A stretch of 64,000 nucleotides of DNA from Eleusine coracana subsp. coracana (GCA_032690845.1 CM064429.1:17144569-17208568); one strand, 5' to 3'. Positions 35,799-47,559 are shown, numbered from the stretch's first letter. Numbers and translations: made by a program. Notes: generated by a model not told the origin, from the sequence alone.

Positions 35799-38250
35799 TC
35801 ACGGGGCGACTGTAGGTTGAGAGGAGTTACCAGCACCACTCAAACTGAGGATTTGCCGATGGAGAGTATTGTTCTCTTCCGCCCTGTTCCTGTACTCCTC
35901 GAACTCCTGCCATGCCTTCTCGAGCTTTTCAGTAGTAGCTTCGTCCTTCTTCTTCAGTGCATCCAGCTCCACAGCAAGAGAAGCCGCACCATCTTTTTTA
36001 GCAGCAAGTTGTTCGCGAAGTTCCCGCTCAGCCTCTGTCTCTTGATGGTTCAGTGATAGACCAACATTCCTAAGAAAAGTGCTGGTGTAGCTGCTCTGGG
36101 ACAGAACCTTCGAGACAACCTCAGCACTATGCAATGATGGCTCCCTATCAGCAGGAACGTCTGCCTGCATAGTCTCTAAAGACGACTGCAAATTAGAGAG
36201 GAAAATAGATTACCGACAGAGTGAAAGACTACAAATGAAATGAGTAAAGGGAAAATTGCAATGGACATCTTTGGCAACACACATAGAGAAGCGGATATGG
36301 TTGTAATGAGCCTTACCACTGCTTTTCTTGCCACAGGAGTAATGCCATTTTTCTTGCTGGTATGGCACACCTTGAACAGTTCGACCGCATTGAGCTCCTC
36401 TTCATCATCATCTTCTTCTCTTGCTCCATCTAGTCCTTCCAGACCTTCGTGCTGCTGTGCTACCTGACCATCCTTCTGCTTCATCTAGAAAAAAGTGCTT
36501 GTTAGACTGACAGAAAATGAAGCATAGACAATGTCCCTAGTGCTTGTTAGACTTACATATTCATGAATGTGTACAACGTAATAGCTAGATCTAGTTGCAT
36601 GATAATACTTTACTTTGGCACGATTTCTCTTGTTCTTTTTCAAAGTTTCCTAAAGCAGAACAGCAAGGCAGACCGCGTCAATGGTGGCGAATGGAATACC
36701 ATGTAAATAGAGACTTTAGGAAGAACAATACCTTGTTCTTTGCACTTGACCACTTCTCAACAAGCTGGCACCACTGTTCATCAGACATAGAAGGAACAGG
36801 GGAGGTGGTTCTGATCTGATCAGCAGGGACGTTGTTGAAGTAAGACTGCTTCAACCTGTAGTGGGCCTGACATACCGCAGATGTGAACACACTGGAACAG
36901 GCATTCTCTATTGCCCTATCCTTGTTCATCGCCAACCTCCCCTAGTCATGTCAATTGAAATTCTTTGTGAGTTACATTGATTGTCGTAGTTCACTTTAAA
37001 ACTACAGGGTGTAGTATAGGCACTTACAGAAAGCCTCATGACAGAACCGTCAAAGTGCATAGTATTCTTGTAATCTTTATGTGGGGCAGGATAGGGACTT
37101 GATCCCTAATAATAACTCCAGCCTCGGATGCAAATTTGGCAGCTTGCATAGGTTGTTGGGTCCTTGACAAGCCATCAGGTACAGAGATATGTAGCTTTCT
37201 CACCATAGAACTAGTCACATGGTCGAGTAGAACTCCCTTGGTATGGCCCCTCAACCGCCTAGTTTTCCTTGAGGCTATGAAGATCACTTTCAATTGTTAT
37301 AATTCTTCTTATATAAATAAAAGATTGAGAATAGTGATGATATTTACCAACCTTGATATGCTGATGGGTCCTGCTCTTCACCAACATGATCATTCTGCTT
37401 TTCAACAACATCATCAAGGTGCTTTAGGTCTCGAGTCATGAATAGGATTAGCAGGATTTGCTAATTCAGGGTTCCCCTCTTGACCTTCAGCGTAGGCTCC
37501 TCTGTTACTGTAGGCAAGTGTTGGTGTTGGTCATCAGTATGCAGTCTTTTGGATGACCTTTTTCTCACACCGCCAACGGCTTCTAATGGGTTGGTTAGCC
37601 TCACTCTTTTCCTTCGAGTGCCTCCAGGGCCAGCCATGTCGACGTTGCCTCTCGACCTTGTTGCACAGACCTTGCGACACCTAGCTTGTATACGAGGAGC
37701 CTGATGTAGGAAAAGTATATTTGTTACAACTGTGTCATACAACAGTAAAGCATGCTAATGACAAGTGTGTCATACAAAAGTGTGTCATACAACAGTAAAG
37801 CATGGTAATGAGAAGTGTGTCATACAACAGTAAAGCATGCTAATGACAAGTGTGTCATACAACAGTAAAGCATGCTAATGACAAGTGTGTCATACAACAG
37901 TAAAGCATACTAATGACAAGTGTGTCATACAACAATAATGCATGCTAATGACAAGTGCAAGCTAATGACACTAAAGAAATGATTTTTTTCCCACCACCAC
38001 CGGAATAAGCAAAACATCTACCTCGATTGCAAGAGTTTGGGGCTCCTCCACCTCTAAGTCTGTATCATCATCCCCCTGCACATTTTCTTTAGATTTAGAA
38101 AGGTAATCTGATGAGTTAGATCCTTCTGGTAATGGATTTAAGGATAGTCTAAGAGATGCCGCTAAATCATGAAGCCCCAAATCAGCCATTCTTCCAAGAT
38201 TATCCTTGATACTAGCCTCACGCTCCCGCTCATAATCAGTTATTGGAGTT
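35799..38250 (-). pseudogene. tnpA-like plant CACTA (En/Spm) gene, multi-exon
   Basis: In CACTA elements TnpA binds the subterminal repeats and acts with the TNP2 transposase in the nucleus. Minus-strand exons can be traced. One near 37030-37290 holds LRGHTKGVLLDHV and AAKFASEAGVIIRDQ. 36732-36941 holds YRLKQSYFNN and MSDEQWCQLVEKWSS. 36317-36484 holds an acidic stretch and LFKVCHTSKKNG. 35799-36185 is a coiled coil rich in Glu/Lys/Ala ending in TGA. Each listed border has AG/GT signals. These segments match the plant transposase (Ptta/En/Spm, Transposase_24-type) family. A frame change near 37085 within the 37030-37290 exon breaks the frame. First exons (about 37460-38190) are uncertain. Confidence 0.72.
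37727..37962 (-). repeat. 35-bp minisatellite, about six copies
   Basis: Units of GTGTGTCATACAACAGTAAA plus GCATGCTAATGACAA, nearly identical, lie in an intron of the tnpA-like gene. One extra partial unit lies near 37770. Confidence 0.95.
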
Positions 38251-40778
38251 TCTTAAAGTTGTCAACAAATTTTATGTGTTAGATGGTACTAAACTAAACT
38301 ATGGATGCCAATCTATAACCCTATAAAAATTTTAGCCCTATTCATCGTACCTTGCACTATGCGGAATTCATGGCCTCCTCATCGTCGGTGACCGCATCTT
38401 CCTATCCAGCGAGGCGAGGTAGCGGATAAGGTGCGGAATCAATAATAGATGAGTAGTAGATGGGGGAGGAGGAGGTCCGGTGTGCTCCAATGACGTGGAA
38501 GAGGTCGATGACAAGGTGAAGGAGATCCGGAGCGGGACGATGGTGTGGACAACGGTGAAGACGATGACGATGAGATCCGTTGCGTGGCGACGACGTCGAC
38601 GAGGTCGATGATGAGGAGGTCTGGTGCGATGACTTCAAGGAGAACAAGGACGAGAAGATGGAGATCCGGTGCGGGACGACAGTGTGAAGGTGGTTCGGGG
38701 CGATGGCGTGGAGGTGGAGGACAAATGATTTTAATTTTTTGGGCGACAGGAGAGAATATATTCGACCATGGCAGCGCAGCATGAGTTGGCAGTTACGCCC
38801 TTGAGTAGTCAGATCCAAAAAATTTGAGTTAGGGGTATTACTGACCTTTCATTTCAAAATGTTGGAGGCTGCATATTTGGACGGGCGGTTTCGCGCCCGA
38901 CGCTTGTTGGACCCATATATCATGCAGTGTCCTAGTTCATCTCCAGTTCTTCCTAGTTGTTGATAGACAATACGTTTCTGTTTTTAATTCATAATTAATA
39001 CATAAAACACATATAGATTGATCATATAATGTCCAAAAGAGTTGATTTTTATTTCTAAAATTGACATAAAAAAATATTTGCATATATCACACAAAAATGA
39101 TTTTGGTTACCAAACTTTGTGAACATACAAATCTTATGCACTTGAACATTTTAGGTTACTGCAGAGATGTTTACAACAATTGAAACTTACGTGTGTTCTG
39201 ATAAGTGTGAAGTTGTTCCCATACTCCATATCACTTGAAGATGACTCTTAGGTTTCAAATGACAAGCAATGTTAAAAGTTTTCAAAAGATGTAACAAAAT
39301 TTGTACATGTGTATTGGGTCATGTACAATACCTGTGCCAAATTAGAACCTACAATTCATTGTAAATTGGGAGATAAAAATATGTGAAATATAGGAAAATC
39401 AGCCATTTTCTTCTTATTTTTTTTGTATCTTCCAAAATAACATGGGTCTATAGCTATAACTTCATATAGAGATGAAACATATGTATCCCAAGCCACAACA
39501 ATTATTTAGGAATTTTTAGAATATTTTTGTCCATGGGCACATCATATTTTACCCATCACATGAATACAAATTCAAAACACCTTCATGATATGAAATTTAT
39601 ATAAAAATTTAAAACAATTAGTAAAAGTGGAGGAGTGTATCAACATGTTCTCATGAAATTGAACTGCATGAATTGACATATTCAGTTAGATAGAAAATAA
39701 TTGATAATTATGAAGTATGAAAACGTATTATCAGAAACAAGCCTTCCCAGAGACAAAAACGAATTCAATGGGGTAGTCCGAGTGTGACTTATCTACTACT
39801 AACAGTGGGGGTCATCTGTCGGTGACTATGTGCTACTTATCCAGAGTGGTTCTCGCTCCGGAGCGGTTCTCCGCGATAGTGGACAACATCAATGAGAAGC
39901 GGGGTTGGCAAATATCGGGCCCACGTCTCAACGACCGGGTAAAGAGGCCACCACATGCCTCTGCATCTCCTGTGTGCATCCACCTGGACAGCAACAACAA
40001 GGAGGCACCGTTCGAGGATGACGGCCGGCCCCGCTTGCGTGTCTCTGTTATGACTACCCCGTCCGGGATGAGGCGGAGGCGGACACAACATGGGGCGTTC
40101 GTCTCCATGTTGCGGTGATCCTCCGCAATGCCACCGTGGAAGGGGTCGAGTCAACCTGGCAGCACAACGTCGATGAGCACCGCAGGCTTGCTCGAAACAG
40201 GGGTTGGAGGAGCGATTGAGCGACCCTGCTCATTATCAAATTTTTTTATCATGTTTTTTATTATTCTGTGTTATTAGACATTATATTGCTTAATTATCAC
40301 TATTTTTTATTATTATCACTCTATGTTAATTATCACGAAGGGGCGTCCAGGCTCAACCCCTGTGCACTCTCTCTGCCCCCAACTGAGTCATGGGCCCAGA
40401 ATGAGTTGTGGACCCCCTTGGCATCGACTCATATCGCCTTCCTCACCAATCACCCTCAAAAGCCTATCCACATCTAGAGGAGGTGCGGCTCTGCATCGAC
40501 GCTGGCTTGATCACCCGCTCCGCTCCAGTGACCTCGAGGACCGCCACATTGACGCCAGCAGCACAACCTACCCCACGTCGATGACCTCGAATTCCCTGAT
40601 GATGGTATGATTTGAAGAACTCGCCCCATCCCTTTTTCTACCTAGAACTGTGATTCATTGTCTCGTCAAGCCTTGAAAATAAAGCTAGATCAGTGATTCA
40701 TGGTTTGTTCTTTGGATTGTGCATAAACTGTTGATGTTGGATGTTTGATTCCACACCTTGTGCTTGTAATGCAGAGAC
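38251..40778. other. CACTA interior without firm genes
   Basis: A GC-rich purine-skewed block at 38380-38740 may be the tnpA leader. A GC-rich open frame at 39822-40118 (98 codons) and a possible exon ending in a GT donor at 40604 have no recognised domain. 38830-39810 is AT-rich and empty. Confidence 0.4.
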
Positions 40779-41021
40779 ATGGCTAGCTGCTATGAAGTTT
40801 TCATAGGAAGACGACCTGAAGTCTACCGCAGTTGGCCAGAATCCCAGAAGCAAGTAACTAGATACCCTAATGCATGCTACCAAAAGTATCCAACATTTGA
40901 TGTTGCGGTTCTTGATTTCAACAAACCTCATTCAATTGGTCCTGTTGATGCTAACAAGCCGCCGAAGAAAGTTGATGTAGTTGGCAAAATCGAGTGGAAG
41001 GATGTAGTCTTAGTGATATAG
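40779..41021 (+). CDS. Small protein with viroplasmin / RNase H1 N-terminal-type domain
   Basis: The 80-residue frame starts MASCYEVFIGRRPEVYRSWP and continues with QKQV and KYPTFDVAV. This fits the viroplasmin fold found at the N-terminus of eukaryotic RNase H1 and in caulimovirus P6, which binds nucleic-acid hybrids or RNA. A splice acceptor (TGCAG) precedes the ATG by a few bases, so it may be the last exon of a longer gene. It lies inside the CACTA element, opposite in strand to tnpA. No RNase H catalytic domain follows. The domain match is good by eye; the gene status is uncertain. Confidence 0.55.
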   Translation: MASCYEVFIGRRPEVYRSWPESQKQVTRYPNACYQKYPTFDVAVLDFNKPHSIGPVDANKPPKKVDVVGKIEWKDVVLVI

Positions 41022-41317
41022 TTCCTTATTATTCTTGTGTTGTGCTATAAGTTGATGTAGACTGTTATTGTTCTCAGTGATTTTATTTGAAAGAAATTTT
41101 TGTTCGAATTTCCTAAGATGGTTCGTATTTCTTAGTGATAAAGTCTCTCTTGTTTGCCCAGTAAACCTGGAGAATGTGTGGTTCTACAGAATTCAGCATA
41201 GCCCAACTTAGATCAGCAAATGGCCCAGTCCAGTATCCTATGAATGGTTCAATGTAGTAACGACAAACATCGGCATAACAACATTAAAAGAAACTGTTAT
41301 GACCCTTGAATCAAGCA

Positions 41318-41392
41318 GGGGTCCTAGCGCGGTGGTAAGTCTTTTAGTTTTCAGGGGCAGGTCGTGGGTTCGAGACCTAGCACCTGTGGTTT
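41318..41392 (+). repeat. tRNA-like SINE head
   Basis: A box-A-like AGCGCGGTGGTAAG and a box-B-like GTGGGTTCGAGACC, 45 bp apart, as in tRNA-derived SINEs. A short AC/A-rich tail follows. Target duplications were not identified. Confidence 0.45.
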
Positions 41393-41934
41393 GTTTTTAA
41401 CTTACAAAAAAGTTGCAAGTGCGGTGGTAGCAGTTACATGTGGACCTCGTAGACTGACCTACCTCTATTTTAATTAAAATGGATTGTTGACATGAGGACC
41501 TAGTGCAATGATGGACCTACAGTTCTTACATATGGGGCCAGTGGATTCAATGCCATGTTGAACCGAGAGCACTAAAATGTGAGCCCAGGTGGATGGAGAG
41601 AGCTTACATGTGGACCTAGCACACGCTTCTCAGGCCATGTTGGAATGTTGGACCCACATATGTCAGCTGGTGCGGTTCTATGACAAATCAAAACTATCAA
41701 AAAGCTCTGACACGAATGGGCTGGTGTTCTATGACATTCTAAGTTTTCTCTTCTATGATGCCATTTCAGACTTCGGTATAAATTTTGTCATAGAAAATTC
41801 ATCACTTGTCTACTGTGATGGTCCACTATTTTTTGGCATAGTAGAGTCATCTTCTATGACACATTTTCAAAATGTCATTGCTGTGTCGTATTCTACTAGT
41901 GACAGGTTTGACATCCACATTATAGAAACACCAG

Positions 41935-42610
41935 GATTGTCCAACGTACCACATAATCAAGGATCAGGTGTGTGCTGAGAGGAGGTACGAACACCATTCA
42001 ACTTGGGGATTTGCCGAAGGAGCACACTGTTCTTTTCTTGTTGCTTCTTGAATTCGTCGAACTCCCGTTGGGCCTTCTCTAGCTTCTCATTAGTAGCTTT
42101 TGACTTCTTCTTCTTCTTTAGTGCATCAACCTCGACGAGGAGGGTAGCTGCACCCTCTTTTTCAGCTACCAGTTCTTTACAAAGCCATCATTCCACCTCT
42201 GTCTCAGGGCGCTTGGGTGTTATACCATTATTCTTCAAGAAAGTATTAGTGCAGCTGCTTTAGGAGAGGACCTCTAAAACTACCTCGGCAGTAGGTAGTT
42301 GTCCTTCCCAATTAGCAATAGGCTCTACTTTCAATGTCCCCATAGAGGACTGCAAATTTGAGTGGAAAATAGTTTACTGATAGTGTAAAATACCAATGAA
42401 CATCTTTGACAATTCACATATAAATGGAGATGTGATTGCAATGAGACTTACCACATTAGTAATGCTCTTTTTGCTGCTGGTATTGCTGATCTTGAAGGCT
42501 TCCACCGCATCTAGAAAATACTGCTTCTCTTCCCACATCAGTAATACTCTTTTTGCTGCTGGTATTGCAAATCTTGAAGGGTTCCACCGTATCTGGCTAT
42601 TCATCATCTA
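41935..42610 (-). pseudogene. Second tnpA-like fragment (3' exons)
   Basis: It runs parallel to 35815-36430 of the other copy: the coiled-coil exon, the intron with a GTAAGT-type donor, and the start of the LFK-type exon. It has stops and changed frames, and its Glu/Lys-rich coiled coil is still visible on the minus strand. A 55-bp stretch with CTCTTTTTGCTGCTGGTATT is duplicated at 42470 and 42549. It lies outside the right end of the CACTA element at 41901 and so belongs to another, more decayed element. Confidence 0.7.
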
Positions 42611-42647
42611 CTTGTTCTTGTCCTTCTTCACATAGCAGTGCACCCTT

Positions 42648-43260
42648 CACTACAAGGTTTTAGGGCTAATGCTACGACATTAATCACAACAATGTGATTT
42701 TCGTTGCAGTATATATGGGTAATTGCAATGAAAGGTGACTTGGGTTGCGATAGATTAGATATATCGCCACGCTTGCATGTGCGTTGTAATTAGGGCGCAT
42801 TTTTGCAATGTTTTCCTGTAATTGTTGCAATAAGGTTATATCACAACAGAAGAATGAGGTGTTGCAATTAAGAGGCATAGGTATAGTAACGAAAGTCGAG
42901 GTGGTTGTGACTGCGTCTCACATATTGTAACAAAATTGTTAGTTGTTGCAATAATGCATAGATATAGCAATGAAAATCGATGTGGTTGCGACTGCGTCTT
43001 ACATACTGCAACGCAACTGTTTGTCGTTGCAACTATCCATAGATATAGCAACGAAAGTCGATGTGGTTGTGACTGCGTCTTACATATTGCAATGAAATTT
43101 TCTATCGTTGCAACAATGCATATATATTGCAACAAAGAATTCTGTTGTTGCAACAATGCACAGATATTGCAATCAAAGTCGATGTGGTTGCGACTGCGTC
43201 TTACACATTGGAACAAAAATGTCTGTCCTTGCATTATCATGGGATTGCAACAAAAATTTA
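42648..43260 (+). mobile_element. Left end of a further CACTA-like remnant with subterminal array
   Basis: CACTACAAGGTTTTAGGGC at 42648 is a CACTA-like terminus, followed by the 81-bp array. No right end was found. Confidence 0.5.
42856..43225 (+). repeat. 81-bp minisatellite, five copies, one shortened
   Basis: Units start near 42862, 42943, 43023, 43104 (only about 41 bp) and 43144. Each has TTGCAAC..TGCA.AGATAT, GTCGATGTGGTTGCGACTGC and GTCTTACA blocks. Confidence 0.93.
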
Positions 43261-43664
43261 ACTAAAGTCGCCGAACGGGATATTCTTTCTGAACACATTA
43301 ACGTAAAGTCAAAGGGACAATGATCACTTAGCCTACTTCGCTCATAATAATTGAGAACTTCATTAAAACAACAAAAAACATGAAGCATTCACAAGTTAAA
43401 GTACAATTTGAGTGAATACATCATTACAAGTGCTCCTGTGATCCAACAAACTTAAACTATAATAAACATCAAAGAGTAACAATAAAAGCGGGTGCCTACT
43501 TGAAAGATGGGTAGAGGCGAATAAATAGAGGAGCTTTCAGCGGTATTTTGAAACGACGCCAGGTGAAATTGAACTGGTCATATCGCCTCACATGTCTGTG
43601 GTGATCATCAGCAGGGATCTTCACCATTTCTCCATCCATATGGTCCAAAACATACAGACGTTGG
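43261..43664. other. Spacer between CACTA remnant and element C
   Basis: No gene or repeat recognised. Confidence 0.5.
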
Positions 43665-44535
43665 TGTTGACATCTGCTAAGTCACACCAAATAAATAGAC
43701 CTGGGCAAGGCGCCAGAACTACTTGTTGGTAGAACACAACAGATGGTTAGTGTGGGCAAGTTAAATCCGCAAGCGCACGGACATCCTGTTGTAGCATTTC
43801 ACCATTGGATTACTCCAATGGCTGTCATTTATATTTCTCCCAAGGAAAGGCGAAGGTCAAGTGATAGCATGTTCATAACCATATAACTAGTAATATACCA
43901 AAGTCATAGATAGGGGTATGGATAATAAAGATAGTGGGTCGTGAGACACAGAACAATCCAACCTAACATTAACACAAAGCGTAGGTTAAGTGGGTTAAGG
44001 AAGAGTCAAGCTAAATCCTTATGTACTTCTATATTCCTGTCTATATGTTAAATACATGCAACACATACAAGCCTAGGTCCTATGTTAAGCCAGAACAGGG
44101 AGAATTAAGCACAACAGGATTGTCACCACCTACAGGTTAACCCTATACTAGCACACGTGACACTAGGTCCCTATGCCAGTCCTAAAGTCAATCCTGTTCA
44201 TGGGGGCAAACAAATACTCATGGTTATTTACAAATCTAAGAATCACACTTACATTGCTAAACAATACTCTCAATCCCCATGGGACTTTGACCCTTCGGAA
44301 AACCAAGTCGGGAATAAGAGTAACCTAACCTTGACCCGACGGATCAACAAGTAAAGGGCTAGGCCCTGCATAGCTATAAACCTACGGATTAACAAGCTAT
44401 GGACTAGTATAAGGACATAGGTTACTAGCATAGGTATGTGAAGCGTATAATAACCTAACATGACTAGGCAATAACTATATATAAAGCACATGGCTATGAC
44501 ACTAGTATAAGGATAAGGCATAAGGAACAAAGAAG

Positions 44536-44567
<32 letters not shown>

Positions 44568-45319
44568 GTAAATAAGTCTTACAAGAGAGGATTAGAGTAG
44601 AACTAACCCGAAAGCTCTCGAAGACTAGGTCGAGGACTGCAAGACAGCTCTCCTCTCTCCTAAACTCCACTAGGACCGATATAAAAAAAACTCCACTAGG
44701 ACCTAGAGACTAAGTGTAATGCTAGAGAATGGATTCTTCTTGGTGTGTGTGGAGAGTGGAGGCACTCCTCTCTTTATATAGGGGCCCAAAGTCAGTAACT
44801 AAAGCGGTAACTCCCGCCCTAAGCGCAGGAACTGACCTTGGAAAGGCGGTGGGAGACTCCCCGAGTAGGCCTAGGCCGAGTGGGCCTCAATGTTTTTCGG
44901 CCGAACACGGGTATTTGGCCGAACATCAACTGATGCCTCTCGGCCATAGCCTTCTCCAGGACATTGACTTACTGTCTCTATTTCACAATCCATGTGTTAG
45001 GCCTTCTAGTATGTCGGTTTCCTTCTGTATGTGGGCTATTCAATCCTTGTGATGTCCTCTGATTGGCTAGAGGTCTGCTTTCTCCCTTGATGGAGCCGTG
45101 TGATATGCAGTTGTCACTCTCCCATTGGCTCAAATGGTATTATCGCGGATCATGGGGCATTTCTCCACTCCTTTTGTATATAATCCCTACAAGCACATAA
45201 ATCTCCAAGGACAAGTGGAATTTCATTATTCCTAGCTAACATGCATGGTGGGAATATGGGATCCTCCTTTATTTTGAGTAATATTGATGGTTGGAAATGG
45301 TAGTTAACAACCGTCAACA
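43665..45319 (-). repeat. 3' LTR of element C
   Basis: On the minus strand it starts TGTTGACGG and ends GATGTCAACA, so the ends are inverted repeats of TGTTGAC. A TATATAAAGA promoter block lies at about 44772-44784 (minus strand). It has an AAT microsatellite at 44534-44567 and paired TTCGGCCGAAC-type motifs near 44900. Confidence 0.88.
44534..44567 (+). repeat. (AAT)n microsatellite
   Basis: About eleven uninterrupted AAT/ATA units inside the LTR of element C. Confidence 0.95.
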
Positions 45320-45996
45320 AACTCCCCAAAGTTGAACCTTTGCTCGTCCCGATGCAGAGATAAAACTTTAGGTTGTTGATCAGGAGTTGCTACAATGTTT
45401 TATATTCCCTCCATAGTACCAAGTGTACAACAAAATACTCTACCTTTAATAGAATGAGTTGGCATTTGGTAACTCACCCTTTTTACCATAGTCCCTATGG
45501 GGCTTTTGGCTTCTCTTCATCTTGGGTGGTTGAAAGATAGAACGGTTTTTTGTAGGACACCTTTCTCTCATTCTTTGTTCCACTTTCCATCCAGAGGTTT
45601 TCAAAAGAGTTTTTTGCAAATAAAACTAAGCTCCTCCAATGATTCTCTCGATCACTCAATATGTATAGATCCTTACCAAGGTGTTTGAAGTTGCCTCTTT
45701 TTGTTCTTACCTCTAAATAAGGTTTATGTGGAGCTCTGGGTAGGGAACAATTAAGACATACTTGTAACACATATGTTGTTAAACCAAAAGACTGAACCCA
45801 CAGAGAAACAAGTCATATAATTTGATCAAGATGTGGATATGTGTGGGATGTGGTGGCATGGTGGATACTCCTTTTTTTGTATACTATCTCTTTCTTGAAC
45901 AAGCAATTGGGCATTGCTATTTCTTTTCTCTTTTCTCTTTTCTTTTTTTCATCATGCTCATGATTGAGAGTAAGTATTTATTCTATTTTTGATAGC
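45320..45996 (-). other. 3' non-coding part of element C with polypurine tract
   Basis: The PPT (minus strand CTTTGGGGAGTT) directly abuts the 3' LTR. Next to it lies TCGGGACGAGCAAAG, a motif also found before the 3' LTR of element B (54434-54447). No coding sequence. Confidence 0.75.
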
Positions 45997-46444
45997 CATG
46001 CTGTTGGCACTTCCCAAGTGCCCCTTTTATATGTGAATATTACCCCAATTAGAGCATAATTGATACTAATAGGCCATTTACCTGTGATATTGTCTATATA
46101 TTTGTATATGCGTTGTTTTGGAGCTTTATTGCAGAAACAGGTCAAATTGGTGATTAAAGTGATGATGGAGAGGACAGGAGTCCAGAACCGACAAAAAGCA
46201 CTGAAGAAGCCCAGTGCGCCGATCGGCGCTAGGGTGTTTTGGCCCACAGAAGTGACCGAGGCCCATTCCACATGTTTATAGAAGTTTATCTGCGCAAGAC
46301 ACTGAAAGATATTTGCCTAGAAGATTTATGGAACTTCAAGATCTCGACGTGCAGTACAAGACTTTATCTTGAAGGAAAAGGCCCACATGGCAGCTGTGGA
46401 AGACAGAGGAACCGACTCGGAGAAGAAACCAGGGAAGACACGGC

Positions 46445-46462
46445 TTGCGCCGATCGGCGCAA
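46445..46462 (+). repeat. Perfect 18-bp palindrome (reference copy of the element B motif)
   Basis: TTGCGCCGATCGGCGCAA, with a partner GGGCCGATCGACGCAA centred 20 bp further on. Confidence 0.95.
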
Positions 46463-46524
46463 TCCTGGGCCGATCGACGCAACCGCCTTATTTTCTAGAA
46501 ACCGAGTCCTTTACGAGTAGAACC

Positions 46525-46532
46525 CCTATAAA
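46525..46532 (+). promoter_or_regulatory. TATA box of element B 5' LTR
   Basis: TATAAATA in a C-rich context. The corresponding region is deleted from the 3' LTR. Confidence 0.65.
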
Positions 46533-47541
46533 TACTTGTAAACCCCGGCCGCAGAGAGGAGAGGCGATAGAGGGACAACAGATCAGTGAGTTAGAGCTAC
46601 CAGGGCTTGCCCCGTTAGAATAGATCTCTAGTTGAGTTTCAAGAACCATTGGTGTTAAGAGTTGATCCGTCAAGGTAGGCCATCTCGACGGGGATGAATC
46701 TTACTCTATGTATCTCAAGGATGATTGAATATGTTGATGATGGTTTTGGTGATTTGTCTATCTTGATTCTATAATCATGCATGTGCTTATTCTAATTGCT
46801 TAGTTCTAGGCTAAGTAAGTTGATATTATCTTGATCGTGGTGATTAGGATGGTATTCGGACATTGTATTGATTAGGGTTGCTTGATGATGCTAGTAGTAT
46901 GGTTTAGCGGTGACAACTCTAAGCCTGCGCAGCACTATTGGATAGTTGAGTAGGGTAAGATACTCGCGCGATTAAGGGTTTCCTCTCGGCAGCGATAAAT
47001 CTGGAGCCGCTCGGAAAACAGGGTGGTCTTATTCATTATAGGTTTTCATTGATCTATGTAATTACCCATTATGATGCTATTTAATTAGACTTTCTGGTTA
47101 CGATCTCACTAGTAGATATCTAGTTACTCACTTAACAGCATAGGCTTACAAGGTCTGGCGCACTTTGGCTTAGATTCACTAGTGTGCCGATCGGCTCAAC
47201 TCCTGCGCCGATTGGCGCAACGACAGATTTACTGTCTGGCGCACTTTGGCTTAGATTCACTAGTGTGCCGATCGGCTCAACTCCTAGGCTGATCGGCGCA
47301 ACCACAGATTTACTGTCTGGCCCACCTTTGCGCTGGCTAGTCTCCGCCTCATGCAACCTAAATTCGACAGTAGCTTTGACTAGATCTTTTACTGTTAACT
47401 TTGTTTAATTATCCCTAAGGTCCTAGTGGATTCGATAAACCTTGGAATACTCAATTCAAGGGAAAAGTGCTACAATCATACACCGTCCTCTTGCGGTATA
47501 TAAGTGGGTGCGTAAGTACGACCAACAAGCGTTAAACTTTT

Positions 47542-47559
47542 CTGGCGCCATTGCCGGGG
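47542..47559 (+). other. Primer-binding site of element B
   Basis: TGGCGCCATTGCCGGGGA, complementary with one mismatch to the 3' end of plant tRNA-Asp. It lies 14 bp after the LTR. Confidence 0.85.

Larger units (their letters stand above)
34794..41901. mobile_element. CACTA transposon with tnpA-like gene, no TNP2 transposase
   Basis: The left end CACTAGTAGAAATGTG and the right end (CACTAGTAGAATACGA on the other strand) match, and both are followed by a CAATGAC block. Both ends carry subterminal TCTATGAC motifs. The flanking trinucleotides are CCA and ACA, so the target duplication is not perfect. Inside are an ACGTG array, a tnpA-like gene on the minus strand, a minisatellite in one of its introns, and a small viroplasmin-domain open frame on the plus strand. 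No TNP2-type transposase was seen. Confidence 0.75.
46002..47527 (+). repeat. 5' LTR of element B
   Basis: Starts TGTTGGCACTTCCC and ends GTACGACCAACA. It contains a TATAAATA box at about 46525, palindrome loci at 46216, 46445, 47193 and 47262, and an inner tandem duplication of about 70 bp (47150-47290). Confidence 0.92.

Noticed and set aside
37727..37962. Regular 35-bp repeats resembling a CRISPR array
   Set aside because: The units are contiguous without distinct spacers and lie in an intron of a plant transposon gene; it is a minisatellite.
38402..38818. 138-codon minus-strand frame with Ser/His-rich product
   Set aside because: Low-complexity composition in the probable tnpA leader; no domain or splice support.
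40779..41021. Endogenous caulimovirus, suggested by the viroplasmin-type domain
   Set aside because: No caulimovirus coat, movement or RT genes are nearby; the domain also occurs in cellular RNase H1 and lies within a CACTA element.
41318..41392. Functional tRNA gene
   Set aside because: Box A and B are present but a cloverleaf with a paired acceptor stem cannot be drawn.
34791..41904. Perfect 3-bp target duplication for the 7.1-kb CACTA element
   Set aside because: Flanks are CCA and ACA, so only two of three bases agree.
45320..45360. Target duplication for element C
   Set aside because: Only the 3' LTR outer flank (GTTGG before 43665) is visible; the 5' LTR outer end is missing.
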